Of a stretch of DNA of 57,256 bases, positions 7,968 to 16,564 are shown piece by piece; within the stretch, counting starts at the first letter, position 1; every line of letters starts with the position of its first letter. Origin of the DNA: Sulfuricurvum sp. (GTDB taxonomy: Bacteria; Campylobacterota; Campylobacteria; Campylobacterales; Sulfurimonadaceae). The stretch is taken from NCBI RefSeq assembly GCF_023229695.1, contig NZ_JALNYS010000020.1, forward strand, positions 1 through 57,256, given 5' to 3'. The position numbers were made by a program, and so were the translations under genes. Under the pieces are notes generated by a model. That model ran no database searches and was not told where the DNA came from. It saw nothing but the letters and a program-made list of their open reading frames with translations.

Positions 7968-9119
7968 TTAGCCCCTTTTGAACCCTCTCGCTTCCAAAAA
8001 GAGGTCTTCCACGCCGATCTCTTCCCCGTCGCTTAAGATGGCTGAGCGTTCGACGACGGAGATGAGTTCCCGGATATTTCCCGGCCATGTGTAGTGAAGG
8101 AGTGCTTCGCGTGCCTCATCGCTGAAATGTTTCGGCTCAAATCCGTATTGAAAACAATTCTGTTTCAGTACCGCTTCGGCAATGGGGAGAATTTCGGCAC
8201 GCCGTTCCCGAAGCGGCGGGATCGAGAGGGGGATGGTATTGAGACGGTAATAGAGATCTTCGCGAAAATTTCCGTCGCTGATTTTCTGATGGAGATCGGC
8301 ATTGGTTGCGCAGACAATGCGGACATCTATTTTTGTGCTTTTGGAAGCACCGAGTCGCCGCACCTCTCTCTCCTGTAGGACACGGAGCAGTTTTGCCTGA
8401 AGGTGATAGGGCATTTCGGCGATTTCATCGAGAAACAGCGTCCCCCCCTCAGCCAGTTCAAATTGTCCGGTTTTCGACTCCGTTGCATCGGTGAAGGAAC
8501 CCTTTTCAAAGCCAAAGAGTTCGCTTTCGATCAGATTGTCCGGAATGGCCGCCATATTGATCGCGACGAAGGGCTTGGAGATTCGGGTGGAGTGATCGTG
8601 GATATAACGGGCAAAAACCTCTTTACCGACGCCGCTCTCTCCGAGGAGCATAATACTCGCATCGGTCATGGCCGCTTTGGAGGTCCGTTTTAAGAGTTTC
8701 TCCAGGGGTTCGGAGGTGGCTTCGAAAATAGAGTTTTGTTTAGGTGCCGGAACGGTTTTTTTGGTCTTGTCCCGTATTTTGGCACTCCGTTCTATGGCGG
8801 CGATCAGGGTTTCAATTTCAAACGGCTTGAGGAGAAAATCCTTAACTCCGAGTTGGATGGATTCGATAGCACGCGTAAGGGTGGCGTTTCCGGTGATAAT
8901 AATGACGTCGTAGCGCCCGTCCAAAATTTTGACAAATTCGATTCCGTCCATCCCGGGCATATTGATATCGCTGATCACGAGATCGAACGTTTCATCCAGT
9001 TTTTTGAGGGCGTCACGGGCATTTTTAAAGGTATGAACTTCATACGCATCGAACTCGGCCATCGCAATTTCGAGCGATTTGCGCATATTGATGTCATCTT
9101 CAACGATGGCAATCTTCAT
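7968..9119 (-). CDS. flgR: Sigma54-dependent flagellar response regulator FlgR, without DNA-binding domain
   Basis: 383 residues. Residues 1-115 are a receiver domain (acidic pair in VEDD, phosphorylated Asp in LVISDINMPG, Lys in LLKPF). From about 140 comes the AAA+ sigma54-activation domain with Walker A GESGVGKE and Walker B GTLFLDEIAE. The sigma54-contact loop reads KGSFTDA instead of the usual GAFTGA. The protein stops after EDLFLEARGFKRG with no C-terminal Fis-type helix-turn-helix. H. pylori FlgR also lacks that domain and works from solution on RpoN-dependent flagellar genes, so this is read as FlgR. The FlgP-like gene upstream supports a flagellar role. Confidence 0.88.
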   Translation of the reverse strand: MKIAIVEDDINMRKSLEIAMAEFDAYEVHTFKNARDALKKLDETFDLVISDINMPGMDGIEFVKILDGRYDVIIITGNATLTRAIESIQLGVKDFLLKPFEIETLIAAIERSAKIRDKTKKTVPAPKQNSIFEATSEPLEKLLKRTSKAAMTDASIMLLGESGVGKEVFARYIHDHSTRISKPFVAINMAAIPDNLIESELFGFEKGSFTDATESKTGQFELAEGGTLFLDEIAEMPYHLQAKLLRVLQEREVRRLGASKSTKIDVRIVCATNADLHQKISDGNFREDLYYRLNTIPLSIPPLRERRAEILPIAEAVLKQNCFQYGFEPKHFSDEAREALLHYTWPGNIRELISVVERSAILSDGEEIGVEDLFLEARGFKRG

Positions 9120-9131
9120 ATCTCTCCTTAT

Positions 9132-9551
9132 TCATTTCTCATTATTGTGTTGCAGTAGGGTGATTGTAACCAAGCGATCATTAAACTCGACTGCATAGCA
9201 CTGCGTCGGGAGGGTGAGGGTCTGGAGACTTTTGATATCGGTACCGTTAAGCGTTTCGTTGCTTTTCAGCCGTATCGGCTGAACGGAAGCGTATTCTAAA
9301 AAAAGGGTTTGCTCCCGTTTGAGTAGCCTTTCAATGGTTTCATTGTTTTCGCGTCGGAGAAGAAGAGGTGTTTTTTGATCGCGGGGACAGGGGAGCATCG
9401 CTTTGGAAACGGTTAGCGATTCGTCGATTATTTGGGCGTTGCGCGTTGTGAGCCGATAGCCGATGAGATAATCATCGGCCAAAAGAGAGAGAGCGGCAGC
9501 TAGCGAGAAAATTGCGTATACGAAAGGGCAATTTCCATTTCTACTTCGCAT
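9132..9551 (-). CDS. Exported protein between FlgP-like gene and flgR
   Basis: 139 residues. Residues 1-25 (hydrophobic core VYAIFSLAAALSLLA) form a signal peptide or membrane anchor; the rest is a soluble, charged domain with two Cys. AAAGAGGGG lies just before the ATG at 9551. It overlaps the 3' end of the FlgP-like gene by 52 bases in a different frame and ends 12 bases before flgR, so the three are one transcript. In Campylobacter flgP is followed by flgQ, and this gene holds that position, but I cannot establish homology by eye. Confidence 0.6.
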   Translation of the reverse strand: MRSRNGNCPFVYAIFSLAAALSLLADDYLIGYRLTTRNAQIIDESLTVSKAMLPCPRDQKTPLLLRRENNETIERLLKREQTLFLEYASVQPIRLKSNETLNGTDIKSLQTLTLPTQCYAVEFNDRLVTITLLQHNNEK

Positions 9552-9958
9552 AGCCCCTCTTTAAAGGTTGTATTTAAAATATTGGCGCCTCGGACGGTTG
9601 CCTCAACGGACGTTCGGGTACTGGATTGGACCAGCATCATGTTTTTAACACTGTCTTGCCCCTCCACCTGCACTCCGCGCACCCGTTCGGCAATTTGGCG
9701 ATATCCATCGGCGATTGCCGAACGTTTGGCCAATGCGTAGGCTTGTGCCGGAGAAGCGGTAACCGAGGGGGCGACCCCTTGTCCCAGAACAGTGATAACA
9801 AGCTCTCTGCCTGATTTTAAAACCGGTTCGACACAGTGACCGTCGGTGCCGCTGTAGACACATCGTACCGTCGAAGCGGGGGCCTCAGTCGTCATCGCGA
9901 CTTCTGCATGGAGGGCAGAGAGGCTCAGTAATAGGGCGAGTGAAGCAGAAAATCTCAT
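9500..9958 (-). CDS. FlgP-like LPP20-family outer-membrane/periplasmic protein
   Basis: 152 residues from the ATG at 9958, preceded by AAGGAAA; the longer open frame upstream runs into gyrA and has no ribosome site. Residues 1-18 are a signal peptide ending LHA. The mature part contains AQAYALAKRSAIADGYRQIA, then a strand-rich stretch (GVQVEGQDSV ... SVEATVRGANILNTTF ... CEVEMEIAL). This is the LPP20/FlgP layout. Campylobacter FlgP forms part of the basal disk of the flagellar motor. There is no lipobox Cys here, so it is probably not a lipoprotein. It heads the flgR transcript. Confidence 0.7.
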   Translation of the reverse strand: MRFSASLALLLSLSALHAEVAMTTEAPASTVRCVYSGTDGHCVEPVLKSGRELVITVLGQGVAPSVTASPAQAYALAKRSAIADGYRQIAERVRGVQVEGQDSVKNMMLVQSSTRTSVEATVRGANILNTTFKEGLCEVEMEIALSYTQFSR

Positions 9959-10004
9959 TCGGTTTCCTTGAAATTCTTGGAATAATGATTTATTTAAGCA
10001 AATA

Positions 10005-12485
10005 TTATTCCAGTACAAGGATACCCTCTTCATTTTCACCTTCCTCCTCCTCTTCCTCATTTTTAGGACAACGGGAAATACTCTTCACGTCATCCCCTTT
10101 GATAATATAGACGCCGCTCGTGTTGCGCCCCGATTTGGCAATGGTTTGCATGTCGACACGGATCATTTTCCCCGCTTTGGTCAGCGCCATAAGATCCATC
10201 GTCTCATCGACCATGACACATCCGACAACGGTTGAACCGGTTTTGCCGTTGAGTTTCATCGCGATGACCCCCGAACCTGCACGGTTGGTGAGGCGGTATT
10301 CTTCGGCCGTGGTCCGTTTCCCGATCCCTTTTTCGCTGACCATCAAAATCTCTTCTTCGTCGCTTTTTATGATATTGGCATCGACGACAACGTCCCCTTC
10401 GATTTTGAATTTGATACCGCGTACCCCACGGGTACTGCGCCCCTGATCGCGAGTTTTGTCAATTTCGAATTTGATACATTGTGCGTATTTGGTGACGATG
10501 AAGAGATATTTGGTCTCTTCGGTCGCGATATGGGCGGTGATTAGAGCGTCATCATCGTCAAGGACGATTGCTCGAACCCCGTTGCTGCGGACGTTGGAAA
10601 ATTCGCTGAGTGCGGTCCGCTTGACGATTCCGTTTTGGGTAAAGAAAACGAGTGATTTGTTTTCGTCGAAATCGGTTGTCGGGATAATGGAACGGATTTT
10701 CTCATCGGCTTCGAGGTTGATCAGGTTGACGACCGCTTTCCCTTTGGCCGTACGGGACCCTTCCGGAATTTTGTAGACTTTGAGCCAGTGCAGCTGACCG
10801 CGATCGGTGACAAACATCAGGGTATCGTGGGTATTGCACGTATAGAACCGTTCGATAAAATCATCCTCATAGGTGGTAACGGCAATTTTCCCTTTGCCGC
10901 CGCGCCGCTGCTTCTCATACGCAGCGGACGGAACCCGTTTGATGTATCCGCGATGACTTATCGTAACGATCATCGGCTCATTCGGAATCAAGTCTTCGAT
11001 ATTGATATCGTCGTAATTGTCTTCGATATCGGTTGCTCTCGAAACGGTGAACTGCTCTGCAAGCTCGATAAACTCCCCTTTGATGATCTCTTTGAGGACC
11101 TCTTCGCTGCGGAGGATGGACTCTAGGTAGTCGACAAGAGCCAAAATCTCTCTGAGTTCGTTTTCAATTTTTTCACGCTCAAGGCCGGTTAAGCGCTGAA
11201 GACGCATGTCCAAGATTGCCTGTGCCTGAATCGGAGAAAATCCAAATTGTTCAATCAGACCGTTTTTCGCGGTTTCGGTATCGTTGCTAGCGCGGATCAG
11301 CTTGATGATCGCATCGATATGATCCAGCGCTTTTTTCAACCCTTCCAAGATATGGGCGCGTGCTTTGGCTTTTTCAAGGTCAAAGATCGTACGGCGGATA
11401 ATAACGGTTTTCCGGTGATTGATAAAGTGGTTCAGCATCTCAAGGAGGGCAAAAATACGCGGCTCCTGATTGTATACTGAGAGCATAATGATCCCGAAGG
11501 TGGTCTCCATATTGGTCGATTTATAGAGATTGTTGAGGACGATTTCACTCATCGCATCGCGTTTGAGCTCGATAACGACACGAATCCCCTCACGGTCGGA
11601 TTCGTCGCGAATCTCGCTGATCCCTTCAATGAACTTGTCTTTGACCAAATCGGCAATGGTTTCGATCAAGCGCGCTTTATTGACCTGATAGGGAAGCTCA
11701 TCAATAACGATAACGTCTTTGTTCGCTTTTTTCTCAATGTGAGTTTTGGCACGGACCCGGATACGGCCGCGGCCGCTCTCGTAAGCGTCGAGAATCCCTT
11801 TTTTGCCGTAGATGGTCCCCCCCGTAGGAAAATCGGGAGCTTTGATAAATTGCATGATGTCGATAAGTGATGCGTTCGGGTTATCCATAAGATAAATCAG
11901 TGCATTGAGAACTTCATTTGGATTATGCGGCGGGATATTGGTAGCCATACCGACAGCGATACCGCTAGAACCGTTGATCAAAAGATTCGGGACCCGGGCA
12001 GGGAGAACGTCAGGCTCATACGTTGTGCCGTCATAGTTTTCGACCATGTTGACGGTATCTTTGTCGAGGTCTTTGAGCAGTTCTCCGGCATAGCGGGTCA
12101 TGCGGGCTTCGGTATAACGCATAGCAGCCGCGTTATCACCATCCACGGAACCGAAGTTCCCCTGACCGTCGACAAGAGGCATACGCATAGCAAACGGCTG
12201 GGCCATACGGACCAGTGCGTCGTACACGGAGGTGTCGCCGTGCGGGTGATACTGTCCGATGACGTCCCCGACGATACGGGCCGATTTTTTGTATTTTGCA
12301 CCGGCGGAAAGATTGAGCTTGTCCATTGCGTACAGAATCCGGCGGTGAACCGGCTTAAGACCGTCACGGACGTCAGGAAGTGCGCGCCCGATAATAACGC
12401 TCATCGAGTAGTCAAGATAACTGCTCTTGAGGGTGTCTTCTATATTAATATCATTTATTTCGCTGTTGTCTAGCAGATCGTTCAT
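10005..12485 (-). CDS. gyrA: DNA gyrase subunit A
   Basis: 826 residues, full length. GyrA cuts and rejoins DNA during ATP-driven negative supercoiling. The active-site Tyr lies in AAMRYTEARM, and the quinolone-determining region reads HPHGDTSVYDALVRMAQPF, with Thr and Asp at the two key positions as in quinolone-sensitive Campylobacter. The GyrA box is QRRGGKG, inside the C-terminal beta-pinwheel domain, and the tail is strongly acidic (NEEEEEEGENEEG). It is transcribed divergently from the first PII gene at 12641. The FlgP-like gene follows after 46 bases. Confidence 0.98.
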   Translation of the reverse strand: MNDLLDNSEINDINIEDTLKSSYLDYSMSVIIGRALPDVRDGLKPVHRRILYAMDKLNLSAGAKYKKSARIVGDVIGQYHPHGDTSVYDALVRMAQPFAMRMPLVDGQGNFGSVDGDNAAAMRYTEARMTRYAGELLKDLDKDTVNMVENYDGTTYEPDVLPARVPNLLINGSSGIAVGMATNIPPHNPNEVLNALIYLMDNPNASLIDIMQFIKAPDFPTGGTIYGKKGILDAYESGRGRIRVRAKTHIEKKANKDVIVIDELPYQVNKARLIETIADLVKDKFIEGISEIRDESDREGIRVVIELKRDAMSEIVLNNLYKSTNMETTFGIIMLSVYNQEPRIFALLEMLNHFINHRKTVIIRRTIFDLEKAKARAHILEGLKKALDHIDAIIKLIRASNDTETAKNGLIEQFGFSPIQAQAILDMRLQRLTGLEREKIENELREILALVDYLESILRSEEVLKEIIKGEFIELAEQFTVSRATDIEDNYDDINIEDLIPNEPMIVTISHRGYIKRVPSAAYEKQRRGGKGKIAVTTYEDDFIERFYTCNTHDTLMFVTDRGQLHWLKVYKIPEGSRTAKGKAVVNLINLEADEKIRSIIPTTDFDENKSLVFFTQNGIVKRTALSEFSNVRSNGVRAIVLDDDDALITAHIATEETKYLFIVTKYAQCIKFEIDKTRDQGRSTRGVRGIKFKIEGDVVVDANIIKSDEEEILMVSEKGIGKRTTAEEYRLTNRAGSGVIAMKLNGKTGSTVVGCVMVDETMDLMALTKAGKMIRVDMQTIAKSGRNTSGVYIIKGDDVKSISRCPKNEEEEEEGENEEGILVLE

Positions 12486-12640
12486 ACAGTCCCCAAAAGT
12501 GAAGATAAGGTTGCTGATTATATCCGATTGCCCCTTAAAGATTATGAGCGCCCCTTAAAACCGCTTTTCTAACCTGTCGGTTGCTAAAATTATTAAATAT
12601 AGTTACAATTACCCTAAACATCTATGTGGAGTTCCTATTT

Positions 12641-12979
12641 ATGAAAAAAATTGAAGCGGTTATCAAACCATTTAAGCTGGAAGACGTAAAAGATGCACTG
12701 GCTGAAATCGGGATTACCGGGATGACGGTCAGTGAGGTAAAAGGGTACGGGCGTCAAAAGGGGCACAGCGAATTGTATCGCGGCGCGGAGTACGTCGTTG
12801 ATTTTCTTCCGAAAATTAAACTGGAGATGGTTGTCGACGATGCGATGATGGATCAGGTTATTAGCACGGTCGTTGAAGCGGCCCGTACCGGAAAAATCGG
12901 CGATGGTAAAATTTTTGTCAGCGATATCAACCAGATTATCCGTATCCGTACGGGCGAAACCGATAGCGAAGCCATTTAA
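12641..12979 (+). CDS. PII nitrogen-regulatory protein, copy 1
   Basis: 112 residues from ATG 12641, chosen by GGAG at 12628-12631 and the invariant PII start MKKIEAVIKPFKL. PII trimers sense ATP/ADP and 2-oxoglutarate and bind ammonium channels or enzymes. The T-loop is present with Tyr51 (SELYRGAEY), the residue uridylylated in enteric PII, and the B- and C-loops (ARTGKIGDGKIF, RIRTGE) are intact. It differs from the second copy at 14699 in only 9 of 112 residues. A 144-bp repeat element lies between it and amtB, so co-transcription with amtB is uncertain. Confidence 0.95.
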   Translation: MKKIEAVIKPFKLEDVKDALAEIGITGMTVSEVKGYGRQKGHSELYRGAEYVVDFLPKIKLEMVVDDAMMDQVISTVVEAARTGKIGDGKIFVSDINQIIRIRTGETDSEAI

Positions 12980-13039
12980 GCTGGGTGTTAGCGTGTCAGG
13001 AGCTAAGGGCTCGGGCATGTTTTTTCTTCTTTGTTATAT

Positions 13040-13183
13040 ACTGACCTTACGCGCCTTGCTTTAGTAAGCGCGTCAAGGGGAATTTTCTCCCGCATCCGGA
13101 AGATGCGGGTAGCTTTAGGGGGTTGTAGGGACCCCGGTCCCTGCCACTTTACGGGTTTTACCCGAAAAGTGCGTAACATCAGT
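13040..13183 (+). mobile_element. 144-bp MITE-like structured repeat, copy A
   Basis: Begins ACTGACCTTACGCGCCTTG and ends with a sequence whose reverse complement is ACTGATGTTACGCACTTTT (14 of 19 bases agree), and is flanked on both sides by TATAT (13035-13039 and 13184-13188). Inside are hairpins ACGCGC/GCGCGT, CCCGCATC/GATGCGGG (13089-13109), GGGACC/GGTCCC and CGGGT/ACCCG within CACTT/AAGTG. It has the same length as copy D at 34960 and no coding capacity. It sits 60 bases after the PII gene, in its direction. Confidence 0.8.
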
Positions 13184-13347
13184 TATATAGATTTTTTATT
13201 GCCGCATATAAAACTCTTCAAATCCAGCAGTATTTTTATTGATCTCTTGTGCTGATTAAAAATTAATCACATTGTTGGCTAAAATCGTTTTCATCTCCGT
13301 GTAGAATTGTAGTTGAGATTTTGATCACACACAATAAGGAGAAGAAG

Positions 13348-14688
13348 ATGAAGAGATTCATTTTACCATTATTGCTTTTGCCCCTTGCGGCATTTGCAGA
13401 TGACGCTGTTGCTGCCGTTGCTGCTGTGGCTGAACCCGTACTGAATTCGGGTGATACGGCTTGGATGATGATGTCGACGGCGTTGGTCATGTTAATGACG
13501 CCGATCGGTTTGGCGTTGTTTTACGGCGGGATGACCCGTTCTAAAAACGTATTAAATACCTATGCAATGGTATTCGGCGCTTTTGCGGTCGGTTTTATCG
13601 CATGGGTTATTGCCGGTTTTTCTATCGCGTTTGGAACGATGGAAGGTCCGATGAATCAAGTGATCGGCGGTTTCGGTCATCTTATGCTCGGCGGTATCAG
13701 TTGGACGGAATTTGCCAGTGTTGATCTGGGTCAGCTCTATCCTAAATTTGTTTTTGTCGTGTTCCAGGGGACTTTTGCTGCCATTACGGTTGCGATTGTT
13801 GCCGGTTCGGTCATTGAGCGTATGAAGTTTTCGACGTGGATGGTGTTTGCGGCGATTTGGACCATCGTGGTGTATGCTCCGATTACGCACATGGTATGGG
13901 GCGGCGGTTACCTCTTTAACGAAGGTGCCCTTGACTTCGCCGGCGGTACGGTTGTTCACATGAACGGCGGTTTGGCCGGTTTGGTACTGGCTGTTTTGAT
14001 CGGCAAACGTGCGGGATATCCGAAAACGGCTATGAAACCGGCAAGTGTTGTCTTGACGGCAGTGGGTGCAGGATTGCTATGGTTCGGCTGGTACGGATTT
14101 AACGGCGGATCGGCATTCGGTGCAAACGCCATTGCCGGAGTTGCGTATTTGACAACAACGATTGCGGCTGCGGTAGCCACGGTTACATGGATTATTCTTG
14201 AGAGTATGGTGTTTAAGAAAGCGACGTTGCTCGGTGCGGCAACCGGTGCGATTGCCGGATTGGTAGCGATTACTCCGGCAGCCGGTTTCGTAGGGGTTTC
14301 AGGTGCTTTTATCATCGGTATCGTCGGAGCGTTGATCGCTTTCTTCGGAGTCACGGTTCTCAAGAAAAAATTGGGGTACGACGACTCTTTGGATGCATTT
14401 GGGGTTCACTTCCTTGCAGGTCTTTGGGGTGCGGTTGCTACCGGTATCTTTGCTCTGAACGACAAAGCGTTGTTGTGGTCAGGACCGCTTAAAGATGCGG
14501 ATGACCGTATGGGACAAATCATGGTTCAGTTGGAATCGGTTTTGGTAGTCGGCCTCTTTACTTTGGTCGGTACGGTTGTGGTCTACTATGTTGCGATGGC
14601 AATCACCGGCGGTGCACGTGTTAACGAAGAGCAAGAGAGCCAAGGGCTTGATGAGTCGGTACACGGTGAACGTGGCTTTAACCTATAA
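13348..14688 (+). CDS. amtB: Ammonium transporter AmtB
   Basis: 446 residues from ATG 13348 with AAGGAG at 13336-13341. Residues 1-17 are a signal peptide ending AFA, as in proteobacterial AmtB, followed by about eleven membrane helices. The twin-His pore residues lie in GGTVVHMNGG and FGVHFLAGLWG, and the outer-site segment GMTRSKN follows helix 1. It conducts NH3/NH4+ into the cytoplasm and is blocked by PII. The C-terminal cytoplasmic tail carries the PII-contact region (NEEQESQGLDESVHGERG). The second PII gene starts 10 bases later, a classic amtB-glnK pair in reversed order. Confidence 0.96.
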   Translation: MKRFILPLLLLPLAAFADDAVAAVAAVAEPVLNSGDTAWMMMSTALVMLMTPIGLALFYGGMTRSKNVLNTYAMVFGAFAVGFIAWVIAGFSIAFGTMEGPMNQVIGGFGHLMLGGISWTEFASVDLGQLYPKFVFVVFQGTFAAITVAIVAGSVIERMKFSTWMVFAAIWTIVVYAPITHMVWGGGYLFNEGALDFAGGTVVHMNGGLAGLVLAVLIGKRAGYPKTAMKPASVVLTAVGAGLLWFGWYGFNGGSAFGANAIAGVAYLTTTIAAAVATVTWIILESMVFKKATLLGAATGAIAGLVAITPAAGFVGVSGAFIIGIVGALIAFFGVTVLKKKLGYDDSLDAFGVHFLAGLWGAVATGIFALNDKALLWSGPLKDADDRMGQIMVQLESVLVVGLFTLVGTVVVYYVAMAITGGARVNEEQESQGLDESVHGERGFNL

Positions 14689-14698
14689 GGAGTAAATA

Positions 14699-15037
14699 AT
14701 GAAAAAAATTGAAGCGGTTATCAAACCATTTAAACTCGAAGACGTAAAAGACGCATTGGCGGAGATCGGGATTACCGGAATGACGGTAAGCGAAGTAAAA
14801 GGGTACGGACGTCAAAAAGGGCACAGCGAGTTGTATCGCGGTGCTGAGTACGTCGTCGATTTTCTTCCGAAGATCAAAATGGAGATGGTGGTGGATGACG
14901 CGATGGTCGATCAAGTGGTCAATACCGTTGTTGAATCGGCCCGTACCGGAAAAATCGGTGACGGCAAAATTTTTGTCAGCGATATTGCTAAAATCGTCCG
15001 TATCCGTACGGGTGAAACGGACATTGAGGCGATTTAA
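14699..15037 (+). CDS. glnK: PII nitrogen-regulatory protein, copy 2 (GlnK-type)
   Basis: 112 residues, 103 identical to the first copy, including the T-loop with Tyr51. AAGGAG lies between the amtB stop and this ATG, so it is co-transcribed with amtB and is the more likely AmtB partner. Differences cluster near residues 61-80 and 97-110 (for example Asn97-Gln98 to Ala-Lys), away from the T-loop. The first 35 nucleotides are almost the same as in copy 1, which points to recent duplication or gene conversion. Confidence 0.95.
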   Translation: MKKIEAVIKPFKLEDVKDALAEIGITGMTVSEVKGYGRQKGHSELYRGAEYVVDFLPKIKMEMVVDDAMVDQVVNTVVESARTGKIGDGKIFVSDIAKIVRIRTGETDIEAI

Positions 15038-15131
15038 TCCTATTGATTAAAAAATAATCAATACTTCTTCTAAATTTCTAGAATTTGAATATATAATGCA
15101 CACCTTTATCTTACGTATTAAAGGTGCTGCA

Positions 15132-16310
15132 TTGGATACTGCTTACGTTATCGATACCCTTTTTACCCTTTTCTCGATTACCCTGATTATTTTAATGGTT
15201 CCCGGTTTCGCGATGCTTGAAGCGGGATTGGTCCGGACCAAGAACGTTTCGAGTGTATTGACGGTCAATATTATGATTTATGCGGTGGCATCCATGGCAT
15301 TTATCTTAATCGGCTATTCTCTCGCATTCGGGGAGCTCCAAAGTGCCACGATGAGCAAATGGGCATTTTTTATGTTTCAAATGGCGTTTGTCGGAAAAGC
15401 GATCAATATTATGAGCGGCGGTGTCGGTGAGCGGGCAAAATTGTTGCCGTTAGCCCTATTTACCCTCATCATGGGGGGGATTATTTATCCGCTCGTCGTC
15501 AATATCAGCTGGGGAATGGATTGGATTAAAGATACGGTTTTTGATTTGAATATGGTCGATTTGGCCGGATCTACCGTCATCCACTCAACCGGCGGTTGGG
15601 CATTGCTCGCAGCCATTTTGGTGATCGGTTCGCGTAAGGGGCGTTATGTCAACAATCAAATCCGTGTTATTCCGGCATCCAATATCCCGTTGGTTGTTTT
15701 GGGGGCAATGCTGCTATGGATCGGATGGTTTGGATTCAACGGCGGTTCGGTAGGGTCCATTTCGACGAAAGAGGGAGCCGATTCGGTTGCACTGACCATT
15801 TTCAATACGAATATAGCGGGGCTTGCGGGTGCAATTTCCGCCGGAATCGTGACCTATACCCGTTACAAACTTTTTGATATCACGATGATTCTCAACGGTG
15901 CGCTCGGCGGACTGGTAGCCATTACGGCGGGTCCTCATCTGTATACTCTCTACGACTCTTTGCTGATCGGTCTGATCGGCGGGGTATTGGTGATGGTGGC
16001 GGTACCGCTGTTTGACCGTTTTCGAATTGACGATCCGGTAGGGGCGCTGTCGGTTCATTTGATTAACGGTATCTGGGGGACACTGGCTGTCGGTATTTTT
16101 GCCGCGAATGCGGCGGAGGGGATAACGTTTTTCAATCAGCTCAAAGGGGTTGTCGAGATCGCGGTATTTGTATTTACGGTCTCTTTTGCCGTTATCTACG
16201 CCATTAATAAGGTCATTGCATTCCGCGCAACGGATGAAGAACAGCAACAGGGGCTGGATGTCAGCGAATGCGGGTTGGAAGCCTATCCGGAGTTCAAACG
16301 GGCGATTTAA
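15132..16310 (+). CDS. Second ammonium transporter, Amt family
   Basis: About 392 residues if it starts at TTG 15132, which has AAAGGTG just before it and gives the usual Amt N-terminus (DTAYVIDTLFTLF). An ATG at 15096 would add 12 residues but has no ribosome site. Ten to eleven membrane helices; pore His residues lie in GSTVIHSTGG and LSVHLINGIWG, and GFAMLEAGLVRTKN is the conserved helix-1 end. Unlike AmtB at 13348 it has no signal peptide, so the two represent different Amt subtypes. It follows the second PII gene by about 95 bases and probably shares its transcript. Confidence 0.92.
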   Translation: MDTAYVIDTLFTLFSITLIILMVPGFAMLEAGLVRTKNVSSVLTVNIMIYAVASMAFILIGYSLAFGELQSATMSKWAFFMFQMAFVGKAINIMSGGVGERAKLLPLALFTLIMGGIIYPLVVNISWGMDWIKDTVFDLNMVDLAGSTVIHSTGGWALLAAILVIGSRKGRYVNNQIRVIPASNIPLVVLGAMLLWIGWFGFNGGSVGSISTKEGADSVALTIFNTNIAGLAGAISAGIVTYTRYKLFDITMILNGALGGLVAITAGPHLYTLYDSLLIGLIGGVLVMVAVPLFDRFRIDDPVGALSVHLINGIWGTLAVGIFAANAAEGITFFNQLKGVVEIAVFVFTVSFAVIYAINKVIAFRATDEEQQQGLDVSECGLEAYPEFKRAI

Positions 16311-16343
16311 CACTCTTGTAACACTTTTGCGTTACTCTTCTTC

Positions 16344-16358
16344 GGGGCTTTTTGCCCC
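16344..16358 (+). terminator. GC-rich hairpin after the Amt array
   Basis: GGGGC and GCCCC (16344-16348 and 16354-16358) pair around a TTTTT loop, 34 bases after the Amt stop. There is no long U-run behind it, so it may be a weak terminator or 3'-end stabiliser. Confidence 0.4.
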
Positions 16359-16390
16359 CGTCTAAAAAGACACTTTTACCAACCTCATTG

Positions 16391-16564
16391 TATAATCTTT
16401 TTTTCTCCTCCTGAAGGATTTTATGGGTCTGTACCCATAACGGTCATCACGGAACGGATGAAGATGAGCTGAGGGAGAGGCGATGGACCGCTCGAAACGG
16501 TACGCCGGAGGGGATTGCCCCTTTGATTCTTGACGCGCACATACAATTGCAAAAGGTTTAATTT
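16391..16564 (+). promoter_or_regulatory. pyrC promoter -10 and structured leader
   Basis: TATAAT at 16391-16396 would start a leader of about 160 bases before pyrC. The leader begins with a perfect 8-bp hairpin, TTATGGGT/ACCCATAA with loop CTGT (16421-16440), and later has CCG/CGG around 16490-16510 and AGGGG/CCCCT around an ATTG loop. AAGGATTTT-ATG (16415-16425) also opens a five-codon frame reading MGLYP. I recognise no known riboswitch. A cis-acting RNA or leader peptide controlling pyrimidine synthesis is possible but unproven. Confidence 0.4.

Noticed and set aside
13260..13345. Sigma54 promoter for amtB
   Set aside because: TTGGC is present but the GC dinucleotide ten bases after GG is not, so the -24/-12 pattern fails.
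16440..16530. Glycine riboswitch before pyrC
   Set aside because: GGGAGAGG and CGCCGGAGGGG look like the first half of the aptamer, but the second conserved part (CTCTCAGG...AAGGACAG) is missing.
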